From NCBI RefSeq assembly GCF_006088715.1, contig NZ_CP030771.1, positions 3,906,001-3,970,000 on the forward strand: a stretch of 64,000 bases of DNA, written 5' to 3'. The notes beneath the pieces are model-generated. The model saw only the letters and a list, made by a program, of their open reading frames with translations. It searched no databases and was not told the DNA's origin. Positions 1 to 7,281 of the stretch are shown here, piece after piece. Source of the DNA: Streptomyces sp. YIM 121038. GTDB lineage: Bacteria > Actinomycetota > Actinomycetes > Streptomycetales > Streptomycetaceae. The position numbers and the translations under genes were made by a program. Within the stretch, counting starts at the first letter, position 1. Each line of letters opens with the position of its first letter.

Positions 1-11
1 TCGGCGGGTGG

Positions 12-311
12 CTACTTCTTGCCGCCGTCCTTGCCGCCCTTGTCCTTGTCGCCGCCGGCGCCCATGGACTCGTAGATCTCCTTGCACATGGGACAGACGG
101 GGTACTTCTTCGGGTCGCGGCCGGGGACCCACACCTTGCCGCAGAGCGCCACGACGGGGGTCCCGTCGAGCGCGCTCGCCATGATCTTGTCCTTCTGGAC
201 GTAGTGCGCATAGCGCTCGTGGTCGCCGTCACCGTGCGACACCTGGGGCGTCGGCTCTACGAGGGTCCCCGTACCTGCCCCGCGCTCGGGCTCGGGCTCA
301 AGAGTGCTCAT
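12..311 (-). CDS. DUF3039 small zinc-ribbon-like protein
   Basis: This encodes a conserved actinobacterial protein of about 99 residues and unknown function, recognised as DUF3039. The middle holds the conserved stretch 'DGTPVVALCGKVWVPGRDP' followed by 'YPVCPMCKEIY'. The single Cys plus the CPMC pair look like a zinc ribbon. The C-terminus is a Gly/Lys/Asp-rich tail. I chose the ATG at 311 (MSTLEPEPE) over the in-frame TTG at 320. The start lies inside the last codons of the upstream MFS gene, which stops at 298, so the two are probably translationally coupled. The family is usually a housekeeping single-copy gene; no reaction can be assigned. Confidence 0.85.
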   Translation of the reverse strand: MSTLEPEPERGAGTGTLVEPTPQVSHGDGDHERYAHYVQKDKIMASALDGTPVVALCGKVWVPGRDPKKYPVCPMCKEIYESMGAGGDKDKGGKDGGKK

Positions 312-1494
312 AGGTGCCAAGGGTACTCACGCCCGGCGCGTCCTGGCAGCGGCTGTCGGCTCCGCGGGCGCGACGCCCCGTCACCAGGTGCAGGGCGAGG
401 CCGAGGGCCGCGACCCCGGCCGCCGCCCACGGCAGCGCGCCCGCGTCCAGGCCCGCCGACAGGGCGAGTCCCGCGACGCCGGAGCCCACCGCGCTGCCCA
501 GGTAGAGGGCGGAGTTGTTGAGGGCGAGGGCCACCGTGCCGCGCTCGGCGCTCAGCGCCAACAGGCGGTGCTGCTGCGGCACCTGGAAGGCCCAGCCCGC
601 CGCGCCCCAGACCACGAGGGCGGGGAAGGCCGCCGCCCCGAGGAGCGGAAGCGAGGCTTCCGAGACGACCAGGAGCGCGGTCACGCCCGTCACGAGGGCG
701 AGCACCCGGCCCGTGCGGTCCACGAGCGGCCCCGCGAGCACGCTGCCGAGCACGCCGCCGATCCCCCACGCCCACAGGTACGGGGCCACCTCGCCCTCGC
801 CGACGCCGCCCACCGCGTCCAGGACCGGGGCGAGGTACGTGTACAGGCCGAGGCTCGACACGGCCCCCAGGAAGGACACGCCCACGACGGGAAGGACGGC
901 CCGGTCGGCGAGCGCCCCGAGCCGCGCCCGCACCGGCACGGCGGGCGGCGCGGGGATCTCGGGCAGGCCCAGCGCGAGGCCCGCGAGGGCGACCGCGCCG
1001 AGCCCCGTCACCAGCCACATGGTCGAGCGCCACGAGGTGTGGTCGGCGAGCAGCACCCCCAGCGGCACGCCGAGCACGGTGCCCGAGCTCATCCCGCCCA
1101 TCACCAGGGCGAGCGCCCGGCCCCGCCGCTCCGGTCCGGCGAGCGCGGCGGCGGCCGCCGTGGACAGCGCCGAGTACACCCCGGCGCCCACGCCCGCCAC
1201 GGCACGGGCGACGAGCAGCACCGCGAGGCCGGGCGCGAGCGCGGTCAGGGCGTTGCCCACCGTGAACACGGCGAGCGCCGCGATGAGCAGCACGCGCGGC
1301 CGGGCGCCCGCGAACAGGCCCGCGACGAGCGGCGCGCTCACCGCGTACGCCAGTGTGAAGACGGTGACCATCTGCCCGGCGAGGGACACGGTCGTGTCCA
1401 GGTCGTCCGCGACCACGGGCAGGAGGCCCGCCATCACATACGCGTCGAGCCCCAATGTGAAGGCCCCCAGCATCAACAGCCAGATCTTCCGCAC
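298..1494 (-). CDS. MFS drug-efflux transporter (DHA1 type)
   Basis: This is a 398-residue major facilitator protein with about 12 hydrophobic segments. It begins 'MRKIWLLMLGAFTLGLDAYV' and carries the 'ARAVAGVGAGVYSALSTA' motif typical of Cmx/CmlR/AraJ-like drug:proton antiporters. It probably exports a small toxic compound across the plasma membrane; the substrate cannot be read from sequence. The start is a GTG with GGGAG about 10 nt upstream. It is divergent from the LysR gene at 1603 with a 108-bp shared spacer, the usual regulator/target arrangement. Its 3' end overlaps the DUF3039 start. Confidence 0.85.
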   Translation of the reverse strand: MRKIWLLMLGAFTLGLDAYVMAGLLPVVADDLDTTVSLAGQMVTVFTLAYAVSAPLVAGLFAGARPRVLLIAALAVFTVGNALTALAPGLAVLLVARAVAGVGAGVYSALSTAAAAALAGPERRGRALALVMGGMSSGTVLGVPLGVLLADHTSWRSTMWLVTGLGAVALAGLALGLPEIPAPPAVPVRARLGALADRAVLPVVGVSFLGAVSSLGLYTYLAPVLDAVGGVGEGEVAPYLWAWGIGGVLGSVLAGPLVDRTGRVLALVTGVTALLVVSEASLPLLGAAAFPALVVWGAAGWAFQVPQQHRLLALSAERGTVALALNNSALYLGSAVGSGVAGLALSAGLDAGALPWAAAGVAALGLALHLVTGRRARGADSRCQDAPGVSTLGTYEHS

Positions 1495-1559
1495 GGGTCA
1501 CCAGCTCCCTTCGTTCCCGCTCACGTCGTCGTCGACGGAAACGTAGGCAGTCTCCGGTT

Positions 1560-1579
1560 CGGCGGGGAAATGCCCGCCG
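1560..1579. promoter_or_regulatory. Inverted repeat in the MFS/LysR divergent spacer
   Basis: CGGCGGG and CCCGCCG arms (7 bp, 6-nt loop) lie 24 nt upstream of the LysR ATG. The repeat could be part of an operator or only a GC-rich leader hairpin. It is the sole obvious symmetry in this divergent spacer. Confidence 0.3.
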
Positions 1580-1602
1580 GGGTGCGTTTATGCTCAGGAA
1601 GC

Positions 1603-2475
1603 ATGGATCCCAAGGCGCCCGAGGACCCCCTGGACACCGTGGAGCTGCGGCATCTGCGCGGCTTCCTCGCCGTCGCCGACGAGCTGAGCTTCACGCACGC
1701 CGCGGCGGCGCTCGGCATCGGACAGCCCGCGCTCACCCGGACCGTGCGGGCCCTCGAAGAGGCCGTCGGCACCCGGCTGCTCGACCGCACCACCCGGCAC
1801 GTGGAGCTCACCGAGGCCGGGCGGTGCCTGCGCGACGAGCTCGCGCCGCTGCTCACGCGCCTCGACGGGGCCCTGCGCGCCCCGGGTGCCGCGCGGCCGG
1901 CCCTCCGGCTCGGCTTCACCTCGATGCTCCCGGAGGCCTGCGGGCCGCTCACCACCGCGTTCAAGGCGGCGACCGGGGCGGTAGTGCGCCTGGTGCGGCG
2001 CGACGAGCCCCTGGCGGGGCTCACCTCGGGCGCCTGCGACGTGGCGGTCGTCCGCGGGGACCTGCCGCCCGGGGCCGAGGTCCGCGGCCGGGTGCTGCTG
2101 CGCGAGCCGCGCGTCGCCGCCGTGGCCCGCGGCTCCGGGGCCCTCGCGGGCCGCCGCGTCCTCGACTGGGCGGAGCTCGCCGCGCACCCGCTCGTCGTGA
2201 ACACCGTCACCGGCACCACGCGCCCCGAGCTGTGGCCCGCGGACCGCCGCCCCCGGCTCGCCTGCACCGCCGACAACTTCGACGAGTGGCTGGAGGCCGT
2301 CGCCGCGGGCCACGGCATCGGGGTCGCCCCGGAGCCGGTCGCCCGCCGCCACTCCCACCCGGGCCTGCGCTATCTGCGCCTGAAGAACGCGCCCCCGGTC
2401 ACCGTCCACCTGGCCGTGCCGGCCCGCGACCCGCATCCGCTCGCCGAGCGGTACCTGCGCACGGCGACCGGCTGA
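1603..2475 (+). CDS. LysR-family transcriptional regulator
   Basis: This is a 290-residue LTTR. The N-terminal winged helix-turn-helix begins 'VELRHLRGFLAVADELSFTH' and continues 'AAAALGIGQPALTRTVRALE'. A LysR_substrate effector domain covers roughly residues 95-285. I chose the ATG at 1603 because AGGA lies just upstream and the HTH begins a few residues later; the same frame is open far upstream but that part is antisense to the MFS gene. The divergent MFS transporter is the likely target. The effector is unknown. Confidence 0.9.
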   Translation: MDPKAPEDPLDTVELRHLRGFLAVADELSFTHAAAALGIGQPALTRTVRALEEAVGTRLLDRTTRHVELTEAGRCLRDELAPLLTRLDGALRAPGAARPALRLGFTSMLPEACGPLTTAFKAATGAVVRLVRRDEPLAGLTSGACDVAVVRGDLPPGAEVRGRVLLREPRVAAVARGSGALAGRRVLDWAELAAHPLVVNTVTGTTRPELWPADRRPRLACTADNFDEWLEAVAAGHGIGVAPEPVARRHSHPGLRYLRLKNAPPVTVHLAVPARDPHPLAERYLRTATG

Positions 2476-2549
2476 CCGCACCCCGGCCCCGCGCCTTCGC
2501 GCCTTCGGGGCGTTGCGCCTTCGGGGCGTCGCGCCTTCGGACCGCCGCG

Positions 2550-3146
2550 TCAGTTCAGCGACGGGTCGTCCGGATACGTCGCCACCATCGCGAGCTCGCT
2601 GCGCTGGCGCCGCAGCACGGAGCGCCACAGCCGCTCCGGGTCGGGCGAGGAGACGTCGCCCGGCTCGGACTCGACCACGTACCACGCGCCCTCGACCAGC
2701 TCGTCCTCCAGCTGGCCCGGACCCCAGCCCGCGTACCCCGCGAAGATCCGCAGGGAGCCGAGCGCGGCGGCCAGGAGCTCCGGCGGGGCCTCCAGGTCGA
2801 CCAGGCCGATCGCGCCGTGCACCCGCCGGAAGCCGATGGGGTCGTCGCGGGACGGGCGGCGCCGGGAGCGCACGGCCCCCTCGTCGCCGGGGATCACCGC
2901 GACGCCGAGCGCCGAGTCCAGGGAGACCGGGCCGCCCTGGAAGACGACGCCGGGCGCGCCCGCGAGCTCGCCCCAGCCCTCCAGGATGTCGCCGACGCCC
3001 ACCGGGGTCGGGCGGTTGAGGACCACGCCCAGCGAGCCCTCCTCGTCGTGGTCGAGGAGCAGCACCACCGCACGGTCGAAATTGGGGTCCGACAGGGCCG
3101 GCGTGGCCACGAGCAGCCGCCCTGTGAGCGAGGACACCTCGGTCAT
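2550..3146 (-). CDS. YqgE/AlgH family protein
   Basis: This is a 198-residue protein of the YqgE/AlgH (DUF179) family. The N-terminus 'MTEVSSLTGRLLVATPALSD' and the motifs 'VLLLDHDEEGSLGVVLNRP', 'VFQGGPV' and 'FAGYAGWGPGQLEDEL' define the family. AlgH was linked to alginate regulation in Pseudomonas, but the biochemical role is unresolved and in Streptomyces it is simply a conserved neighbour of murA. An in-frame ATG three codons upstream (3155) is an equally possible start. It is divergent from murA. Nothing unusual is seen in the family-defining segments. Confidence 0.88.
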   Translation of the reverse strand: MTEVSSLTGRLLVATPALSDPNFDRAVVLLLDHDEEGSLGVVLNRPTPVGVGDILEGWGELAGAPGVVFQGGPVSLDSALGVAVIPGDEGAVRSRRRPSRDDPIGFRRVHGAIGLVDLEAPPELLAAALGSLRIFAGYAGWGPGQLEDELVEGAWYVVESEPGDVSSPDPERLWRSVLRRQRSELAMVATYPDDPSLN

Positions 3147-3398
3147 GCCAGACATGATCCCGCATCCGGGGCTCGTCCGGGGAGGCAATGGCCTGACGGA
3201 AGTGCACCCAGTTCAGGGCGTACGCGGGCGGTTCGGACGGCGCGCGGGGAAGGTGACCCTGAGCGTCCGGTTCCGTACGGTTCGTGTTGTAGCCGACTCA
3301 TGACGTGCCTGGGCCCCCTCGGGCCTACGGACGGGGGGCGGGCGGCCATTACGCTTTCCCTTTGATCCCCCCGTCCACCTCTTCGGAACGCGAGATTC

Positions 3399-4748
3399 AT
3401 GACCGTCACCGGCACCCAAGACGTACTGCTTGTCCACGGCGGAACCCCGCTGGAGGGTGAGATCCGTGTCCGCGGCGCGAAGAACCTCGTGCCCAAGGCC
3501 ATGGTCGCCGCGCTGCTCGGCAGCGCTCCGAGCCGTCTGCGCAACGTTCCCGACATCCGCGACGTCCGTGTCGTACGCGGTCTGCTGCAACTGCACGGCG
3601 TGACGGTCCGCCCCGGTGAGGAGCCGGGCGAGCTGGTGCTCGACCCCTCGCATGTGGAAAGTGCGAACGTCGCCGACATCGACGCGCACGCGGGTTCCTC
3701 GCGGATTCCGATCCTGTTCTGCGGCCCGCTCCTGCACCGCCTCGGTCACGCGTTCATCCCGGGCCTCGGCGGCTGCGACATCGGCGGCCGCCCCATCGAC
3801 TTCCACTTCGAGGTGCTCCGCCAGTTCGGCGCGACCATCGAGAAGCGCGAGGGCGGCCAGTACCTGGAAGCGCCGCAGCGCCTGCGCGGCACCAAGATCC
3901 GGCTGCCGTACCCCTCCGTGGGCGCCACCGAGCAGGTGCTGCTCACGGCCGTGCTCGCCGAGGGTGTGACGGAGCTCTCCAACGCCGCGGTGGAGCCGGA
4001 GATCGAGGACCTGATCTGCGTCCTGCAGAAAATGGGCGCGATCATCGCCATGGACACCGACCGGACCATACGGATCACCGGTGTGGACAGCCTCGGCGGC
4101 TACAACCACCACGCCCTCTCGGACCGCCTGGAGGCCGCCTCCTGGGCTTCCGCGGCCCTGGCGACCGAAGGCAACATCTACGTCCGCGGCGCCCAGCAGC
4201 GCTCGATGATGACCTTCCTGAACACGTACCGGAAGGTCGGCGGCGCCTTCGAGATCGACGACGAGGGCATCCGCTTCTGGCACCCCGGCGGCCAGCTGAA
4301 GTCCATCGCCCTGGAGACGGACGTCCACCCCGGCTTCCAGACCGACTGGCAGCAGCCGCTCGTCGTCGCCCTGACGCAGGCGACGGGCCTGTCCATCGTC
4401 CACGAGACGGTGTACGAGTCCCGCCTCGGCTTCACCTCGGCGCTGAACCAGATGGGCGCCCACATCCAGCTCTACCGCGAGTGCCTCGGCGGCTCCGACT
4501 GCCGCTTCGGCCAGCGCAACTTCCTGCACTCCGCGGTCGTCAGCGGCCCCACCAAGCTGCAGGGCGCCGACCTGGTCATTCCCGACCTGCGCGGCGGCTT
4601 CTCGTATCTGATCGCGGCCCTTGCCGCCCAGGGCACGTCCCGGGTGCACGGCATCGACCTGATCAACCGCGGCTACGAGAACTTCATGGACAAGCTCGTG
4701 TCGCTCGGCGCGAAGGTCGAGCTGCCCGGCGAGCCCGCGCTGGGCTAG
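3399..4748 (+). CDS. murA: UDP-N-acetylglucosamine 1-carboxyvinyltransferase
   Basis: MurA transfers enolpyruvate from PEP to UDP-GlcNAc, the first committed cytoplasmic step of peptidoglycan synthesis. The 449-residue protein has the two-domain EPSP-synthase fold. The 'RVRGAKNLVPKAMVAALL' segment carries the conserved Lys/Asn, and 'PGLGGCDIGGRPIDFH' carries the catalytic Cys126 that fosfomycin alkylates. Retention of Cys (not Asp) predicts an intrinsically fosfomycin-sensitive enzyme. The later 'DLRGGFSYLIAALAAQG' helix is also conserved. The ATG at 3399 fits the family start. It is followed by a strong bidirectional terminator shared with the convergent hup gene. Confidence 0.96.
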   Translation: MTVTGTQDVLLVHGGTPLEGEIRVRGAKNLVPKAMVAALLGSAPSRLRNVPDIRDVRVVRGLLQLHGVTVRPGEEPGELVLDPSHVESANVADIDAHAGSSRIPILFCGPLLHRLGHAFIPGLGGCDIGGRPIDFHFEVLRQFGATIEKREGGQYLEAPQRLRGTKIRLPYPSVGATEQVLLTAVLAEGVTELSNAAVEPEIEDLICVLQKMGAIIAMDTDRTIRITGVDSLGGYNHHALSDRLEAASWASAALATEGNIYVRGAQQRSMMTFLNTYRKVGGAFEIDDEGIRFWHPGGQLKSIALETDVHPGFQTDWQQPLVVALTQATGLSIVHETVYESRLGFTSALNQMGAHIQLYRECLGGSDCRFGQRNFLHSAVVSGPTKLQGADLVIPDLRGGFSYLIAALAAQGTSRVHGIDLINRGYENFMDKLVSLGAKVELPGEPALG

Positions 4749-4769
4749 CGAGGCGCACAGCACCACGCC

Positions 4770-4806
4770 GAAGGGGCGGCCACCTGAACCAGGTGGCCGC
4801 CCCTTC
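4770..4806. terminator. Bidirectional terminator between murA and hup
   Basis: A perfect 17-bp stem (GAAGGGGCGGCCACCTG and its complement) with an AAC loop starts 21 nt after the murA stop and ends 35 nt from the hup stop. It can serve both convergent genes. It has no long U-tract, as is common in Streptomyces. Confidence 0.9.
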
Positions 4807-4841
4807 TGCGTACCGAATGAGCCTCAGGGCTGCAGACGGAC

Positions 4842-5123
4842 TTACTTGCCCTTGGCGGCTTCCTTGAGCTTGCTGCCCGCGGAGACCTTGACGCTGTAAC
4901 CGGCCGGGATGTTGATCGGCTCGCCGGTCTGCGGGTTGCGGGCGGTGCGAGCGGCACGGTGGGTGCGCTCGAAGGTCAGGAAGCCGGGGATGGTGACCTT
5001 CTCGTCGCCCTTGGCAACGATCTCGCCGACGGTCTCGGCGAACGCGGCCAGCACGGCGTCGGCGTCCTTGCGGGTCACCTCGGCGCGGTCGGCCAGCGCG
5101 GCCACCAGCTCACTGCGGTTCAT
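4842..5123 (-). CDS. hupA: HU-family nucleoid protein
   Basis: This is a 93-residue HU/IHF-type DNA-binding protein that bends and compacts DNA. It begins 'MNRSELVAALADRAEVTRKD' and has the signature 'GFLTFERTHRAARTARNPQT' with the conserved 'NPQTGEPINIPA' DNA-intercalating arm. It ends soon after the fold, without the Lys/Ala-rich tail of HupS, so it is the HupA-type short form. The ATG at 5123 has GGGAG nearby upstream; a longer in-frame extension upstream is not family-like. It is convergent with murA, and its promoter lies in the 400-bp spacer upstream. Confidence 0.95.
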   Translation of the reverse strand: MNRSELVAALADRAEVTRKDADAVLAAFAETVGEIVAKGDEKVTIPGFLTFERTHRAARTARNPQTGEPINIPAGYSVKVSAGSKLKEAAKGK

Positions 5124-5524
5124 GTTTGTACTCCCGTGTTCTTCTTGCCGTTGAGGCGTGCCACGCGGCGGAGCCGCATGTGAGGCAACAGCGAAGCCGA
5201 TGCTGCCAGGGTCTCGGTCAGTCCCAGGACCCGGGTCCGTGGTCAGACCCTCGCGCCCAGAGACGCATCCTGCCCCCACCTGCGGCGGGAAAGCCAATCC
5301 GGCACCCCTGGGAGTCACACGAAAAGCGCCCATTTCGTCTAGGTGCCTCGAAATGGTGACGCTCCGTCCGCTCCCGGTGCCGTGCCGCAGGCCGTGCGGG
5401 CCTGGTCAGGGCGGCGCGGACCCGCAGGACCGCGCCCAGCCACCCTAGAGGCCCGCTGAGGGCGGTGTTCCACGACGCGCCGTGCCGACGCGCCGTGGCA
5501 CCTGTCACAGGCCGCGGGAGCGGC
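5124..5524. other. Spacer between hup start and malic enzyme stop
   Basis: About 400 bp without a convincing gene. It must hold the hup promoter (minus strand). It contains an inverted repeat at 5330-5356 with 8-bp arms CCATTTCG/CGAAATGG and an 11-nt loop, which could be an operator or hairpin about 210 nt upstream of hup. Short open frames here have no recognisable family and no good ribosome site. Confidence 0.5.
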
Positions 5525-6946
5525 TCAGCCCGCCGCGCTCGCGCCCGCGGCCTTGGCCGCGGTGCGCACCGCCCCGGCGACGGCTCCGGCGACCTTGTCG
5601 TTGAAGACGCTCGGGATGATGTAGTTCGGGTTGAGCTCGTCCTCGGTCACCACGTCCGCGAGGGCGGTGGCCGCGGCCAGCATCATCTCGGTGTTGACCG
5701 TGCGCGACTGGGCGTCGAGCAGGCCGCGGAAGACGCCGGGGAAGACCAGGACGTTGTTGATCTGGTTCGGGAAGTCCGAGCGGCCCGTGGCCACGACCGC
5801 GGCCGTCTGGCGGGCGATGGCCGGGTCGACCTCCGGGTCCGGGTTCGCGAGCGCGAACACGATGGCGCCGTCGGCCATGGCCGCGACGTCCTCGCCGCCG
5901 AGCACGTTCGGCGCCGAGACGCCGATGAAGACGTCGGCGCCGCGCACAGCCTCCTTGAGGCTGCCGGTGACGCCCTCGGGGTTGGTGTTGTCGGCGATCC
6001 AGCGCAGCGGCGAGTCGGCCGCGGCGTCCACCAGGTCCGCGCGGTCGGCGTGCACGACGCCGTGGATGTCGGCGACGACGGCGTGCTTGACGCCCGCGGC
6101 GAGCAGCAGCTTCAGGATGGCCGTACCGGCCGCGCCGGCGCCGGACATGACGACGCGTACGTCACCGATGCTCTTGCCGACCACGCGCAGGGCGTTGGTC
6201 AGCGCGGCGAGCACGACGATCGCGGTGCCGTGCTGGTCGTCGTGGAAGACGGGGATGTCGAGGGCCTCGCGGAGCCGGGCCTCGATCTCGAAGCAGCGGG
6301 GCGCGGAGATGTCCTCCAGGTTGATGCCCGCGAAGCCCGGGGCGATGGCCTTGACGATCTCGACGATCGCGTCGGAGTCCTGGGTGTCCAGGCAGATCGG
6401 CCAGGCGTCGATGCCCGCGAAGCGCTTGAAGAGGGCGGCCTTGCCCTCCATGACGGGCAGTGCGGCCTTGGGGCCGATGTTGCCGAGGCCGAGGACGGCC
6501 GAGCCGTCCGTGACGACCGCGACGGAGTTGCGCTTGATGGTGAGGCGGCGGGCGTCCTCGGGGTTCTCGGCGATCGCCATGCACACGCGGGCCACGCCCG
6601 GGGTGTAGACCATGGAGAGGTCGTCGCGGTTGCGGATGGGGTGCTTGGACGCCATCTCGATCTTGCCGCCGAGGTGCATCAGGAACGTACGGTCGGAGAC
6701 CTTCCCGAGCGTGACGCCCTCGATGCCGCGCAGCTTCTCGACGATCTCGTCGGCGTGCGCGGTGGACGTCGCGGCGATCGTGACGTCGATGCGCAGCTTC
6801 TCGTGGCCGGACGCCGTGACGTCGAGGCCGGTGACGGAGCCGCCGGAGGACTCCACGGCCGTGGTGAGCTGGGAGACCGCGGTTCCGCTCGCGGGCACCT
6901 CCAGCCTGACCGTCATCGAGTAGGAGACGCTGGGCGCCGTTGCCAT
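5525..6946 (-). CDS. NAD(P)-dependent malic enzyme with N-terminal ACT domain
   Basis: This 473-residue enzyme decarboxylates malate oxidatively to pyruvate, linking the TCA cycle to pyruvate and NAD(P)H supply. An ACT-like regulatory domain occupies roughly residues 8-85. The malic domain has 'KHPIRNRDDLSMVYTPGVAR', a metal site around 'GINLEDISAPRCFEIE' and 'FHDDQHGTAIV', and the Rossmann motif 'VMSGAGAAGTAIL'. The length and ACT domain match the short bacterial type and the Streptomyces enzyme next to hup. Cofactor preference cannot be fixed from sequence. Upstream lies an unusually AT-rich spacer with two palindromes that may regulate it. Confidence 0.92.
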   Translation of the reverse strand: MATAPSVSYSMTVRLEVPASGTAVSQLTTAVESSGGSVTGLDVTASGHEKLRIDVTIAATSTAHADEIVEKLRGIEGVTLGKVSDRTFLMHLGGKIEMASKHPIRNRDDLSMVYTPGVARVCMAIAENPEDARRLTIKRNSVAVVTDGSAVLGLGNIGPKAALPVMEGKAALFKRFAGIDAWPICLDTQDSDAIVEIVKAIAPGFAGINLEDISAPRCFEIEARLREALDIPVFHDDQHGTAIVVLAALTNALRVVGKSIGDVRVVMSGAGAAGTAILKLLLAAGVKHAVVADIHGVVHADRADLVDAAADSPLRWIADNTNPEGVTGSLKEAVRGADVFIGVSAPNVLGGEDVAAMADGAIVFALANPDPEVDPAIARQTAAVVATGRSDFPNQINNVLVFPGVFRGLLDAQSRTVNTEMMLAAATALADVVTEDELNPNYIIPSVFNDKVAGAVAGAVRTAAKAAGASAAG

Positions 6947-7030
6947 GGCGGACTTCCTCTGCTTTCACCTTGTAGCTGTTGCCGTCCGATGGTCGCACCT
7001 ACCCCTGAGTACGTGGTAGCCGCCCCGGAT

Positions 7031-7049
7031 TGAGAACGTTTTGTTCACA
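7031..7049. promoter_or_regulatory. Palindrome upstream of malic enzyme
   Basis: TGAGAACGTTTTGTTCACA has inverted GAAC/GTTC half sites flanked by TG/CA and a 5-nt centre. It lies about 85 bp upstream of the malic enzyme ATG. The size and symmetry suit a dimeric repressor, but no regulator can be named. Confidence 0.45.
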
Positions 7050-7056
7050 TGTATTT

Positions 7057-7072
7057 TGGAAAACAGTTTCCA
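7057..7072. promoter_or_regulatory. Second palindrome upstream of malic enzyme
   Basis: The arms TGGAAA and TTTCCA flank a 4-nt centre, 7 bp from the first palindrome. The two occupy a 42-bp AT-rich patch that probably overlaps the promoter. Confidence 0.4.
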
Positions 7073-7099
7073 CCATACGAGAAGTGCGGGGAAACGAAA

Positions 7100-7132
7100 A
7101 GAGGTCCACGTCACCGGGTGACGTGGACCTCT
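7100..7132 (-). terminator. Intrinsic terminator of helD
   Basis: A perfect 15-bp stem (AGAGGTCCACGTCAC arm) with a CGG loop, about 150 nt past the helD stop. On the minus strand it runs directly into TTTT then CGTTT, giving a real U-tract. Confidence 0.8.
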
Positions 7133-7281
7133 CCTACGCGAAGTGACACCGACCCGCCATGCTCGCCTCGCGGCAAGTGGTCGCTCGTAGCGACGAAGGT
7201 TGGGCCCGGGGGCTTGGATCGAGCCGGTGTCACATCAACGGTAACAAACGAATCCCGTAAGGCAATTCCCGTAGCAGGGGG

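Larger units (their letters stand above)
6947..7281. other. Spacer between malic enzyme start and helD stop
   Basis: This is a 335-bp gene-free stretch, locally AT-rich for this genome near 7030-7100. It holds two palindromes (7031-7049 and 7057-7072) upstream of the malic enzyme and the helD terminator hairpin at 7100-7132. The part from 7133 to 7281 shows no gene. Confidence 0.6.

Noticed and set aside
304..1602. A long plus-strand open frame continuing upstream of the LysR gene
   Set aside because: It is antisense to the MFS gene and shows no family sequence; the LysR protein starts at 1603.
7133..7281. Possible tRNA or structured RNA in the helD/malic enzyme spacer
   Set aside because: No T-arm GTTCGA-type motif or cloverleaf could be found; only the terminator hairpin is convincing.
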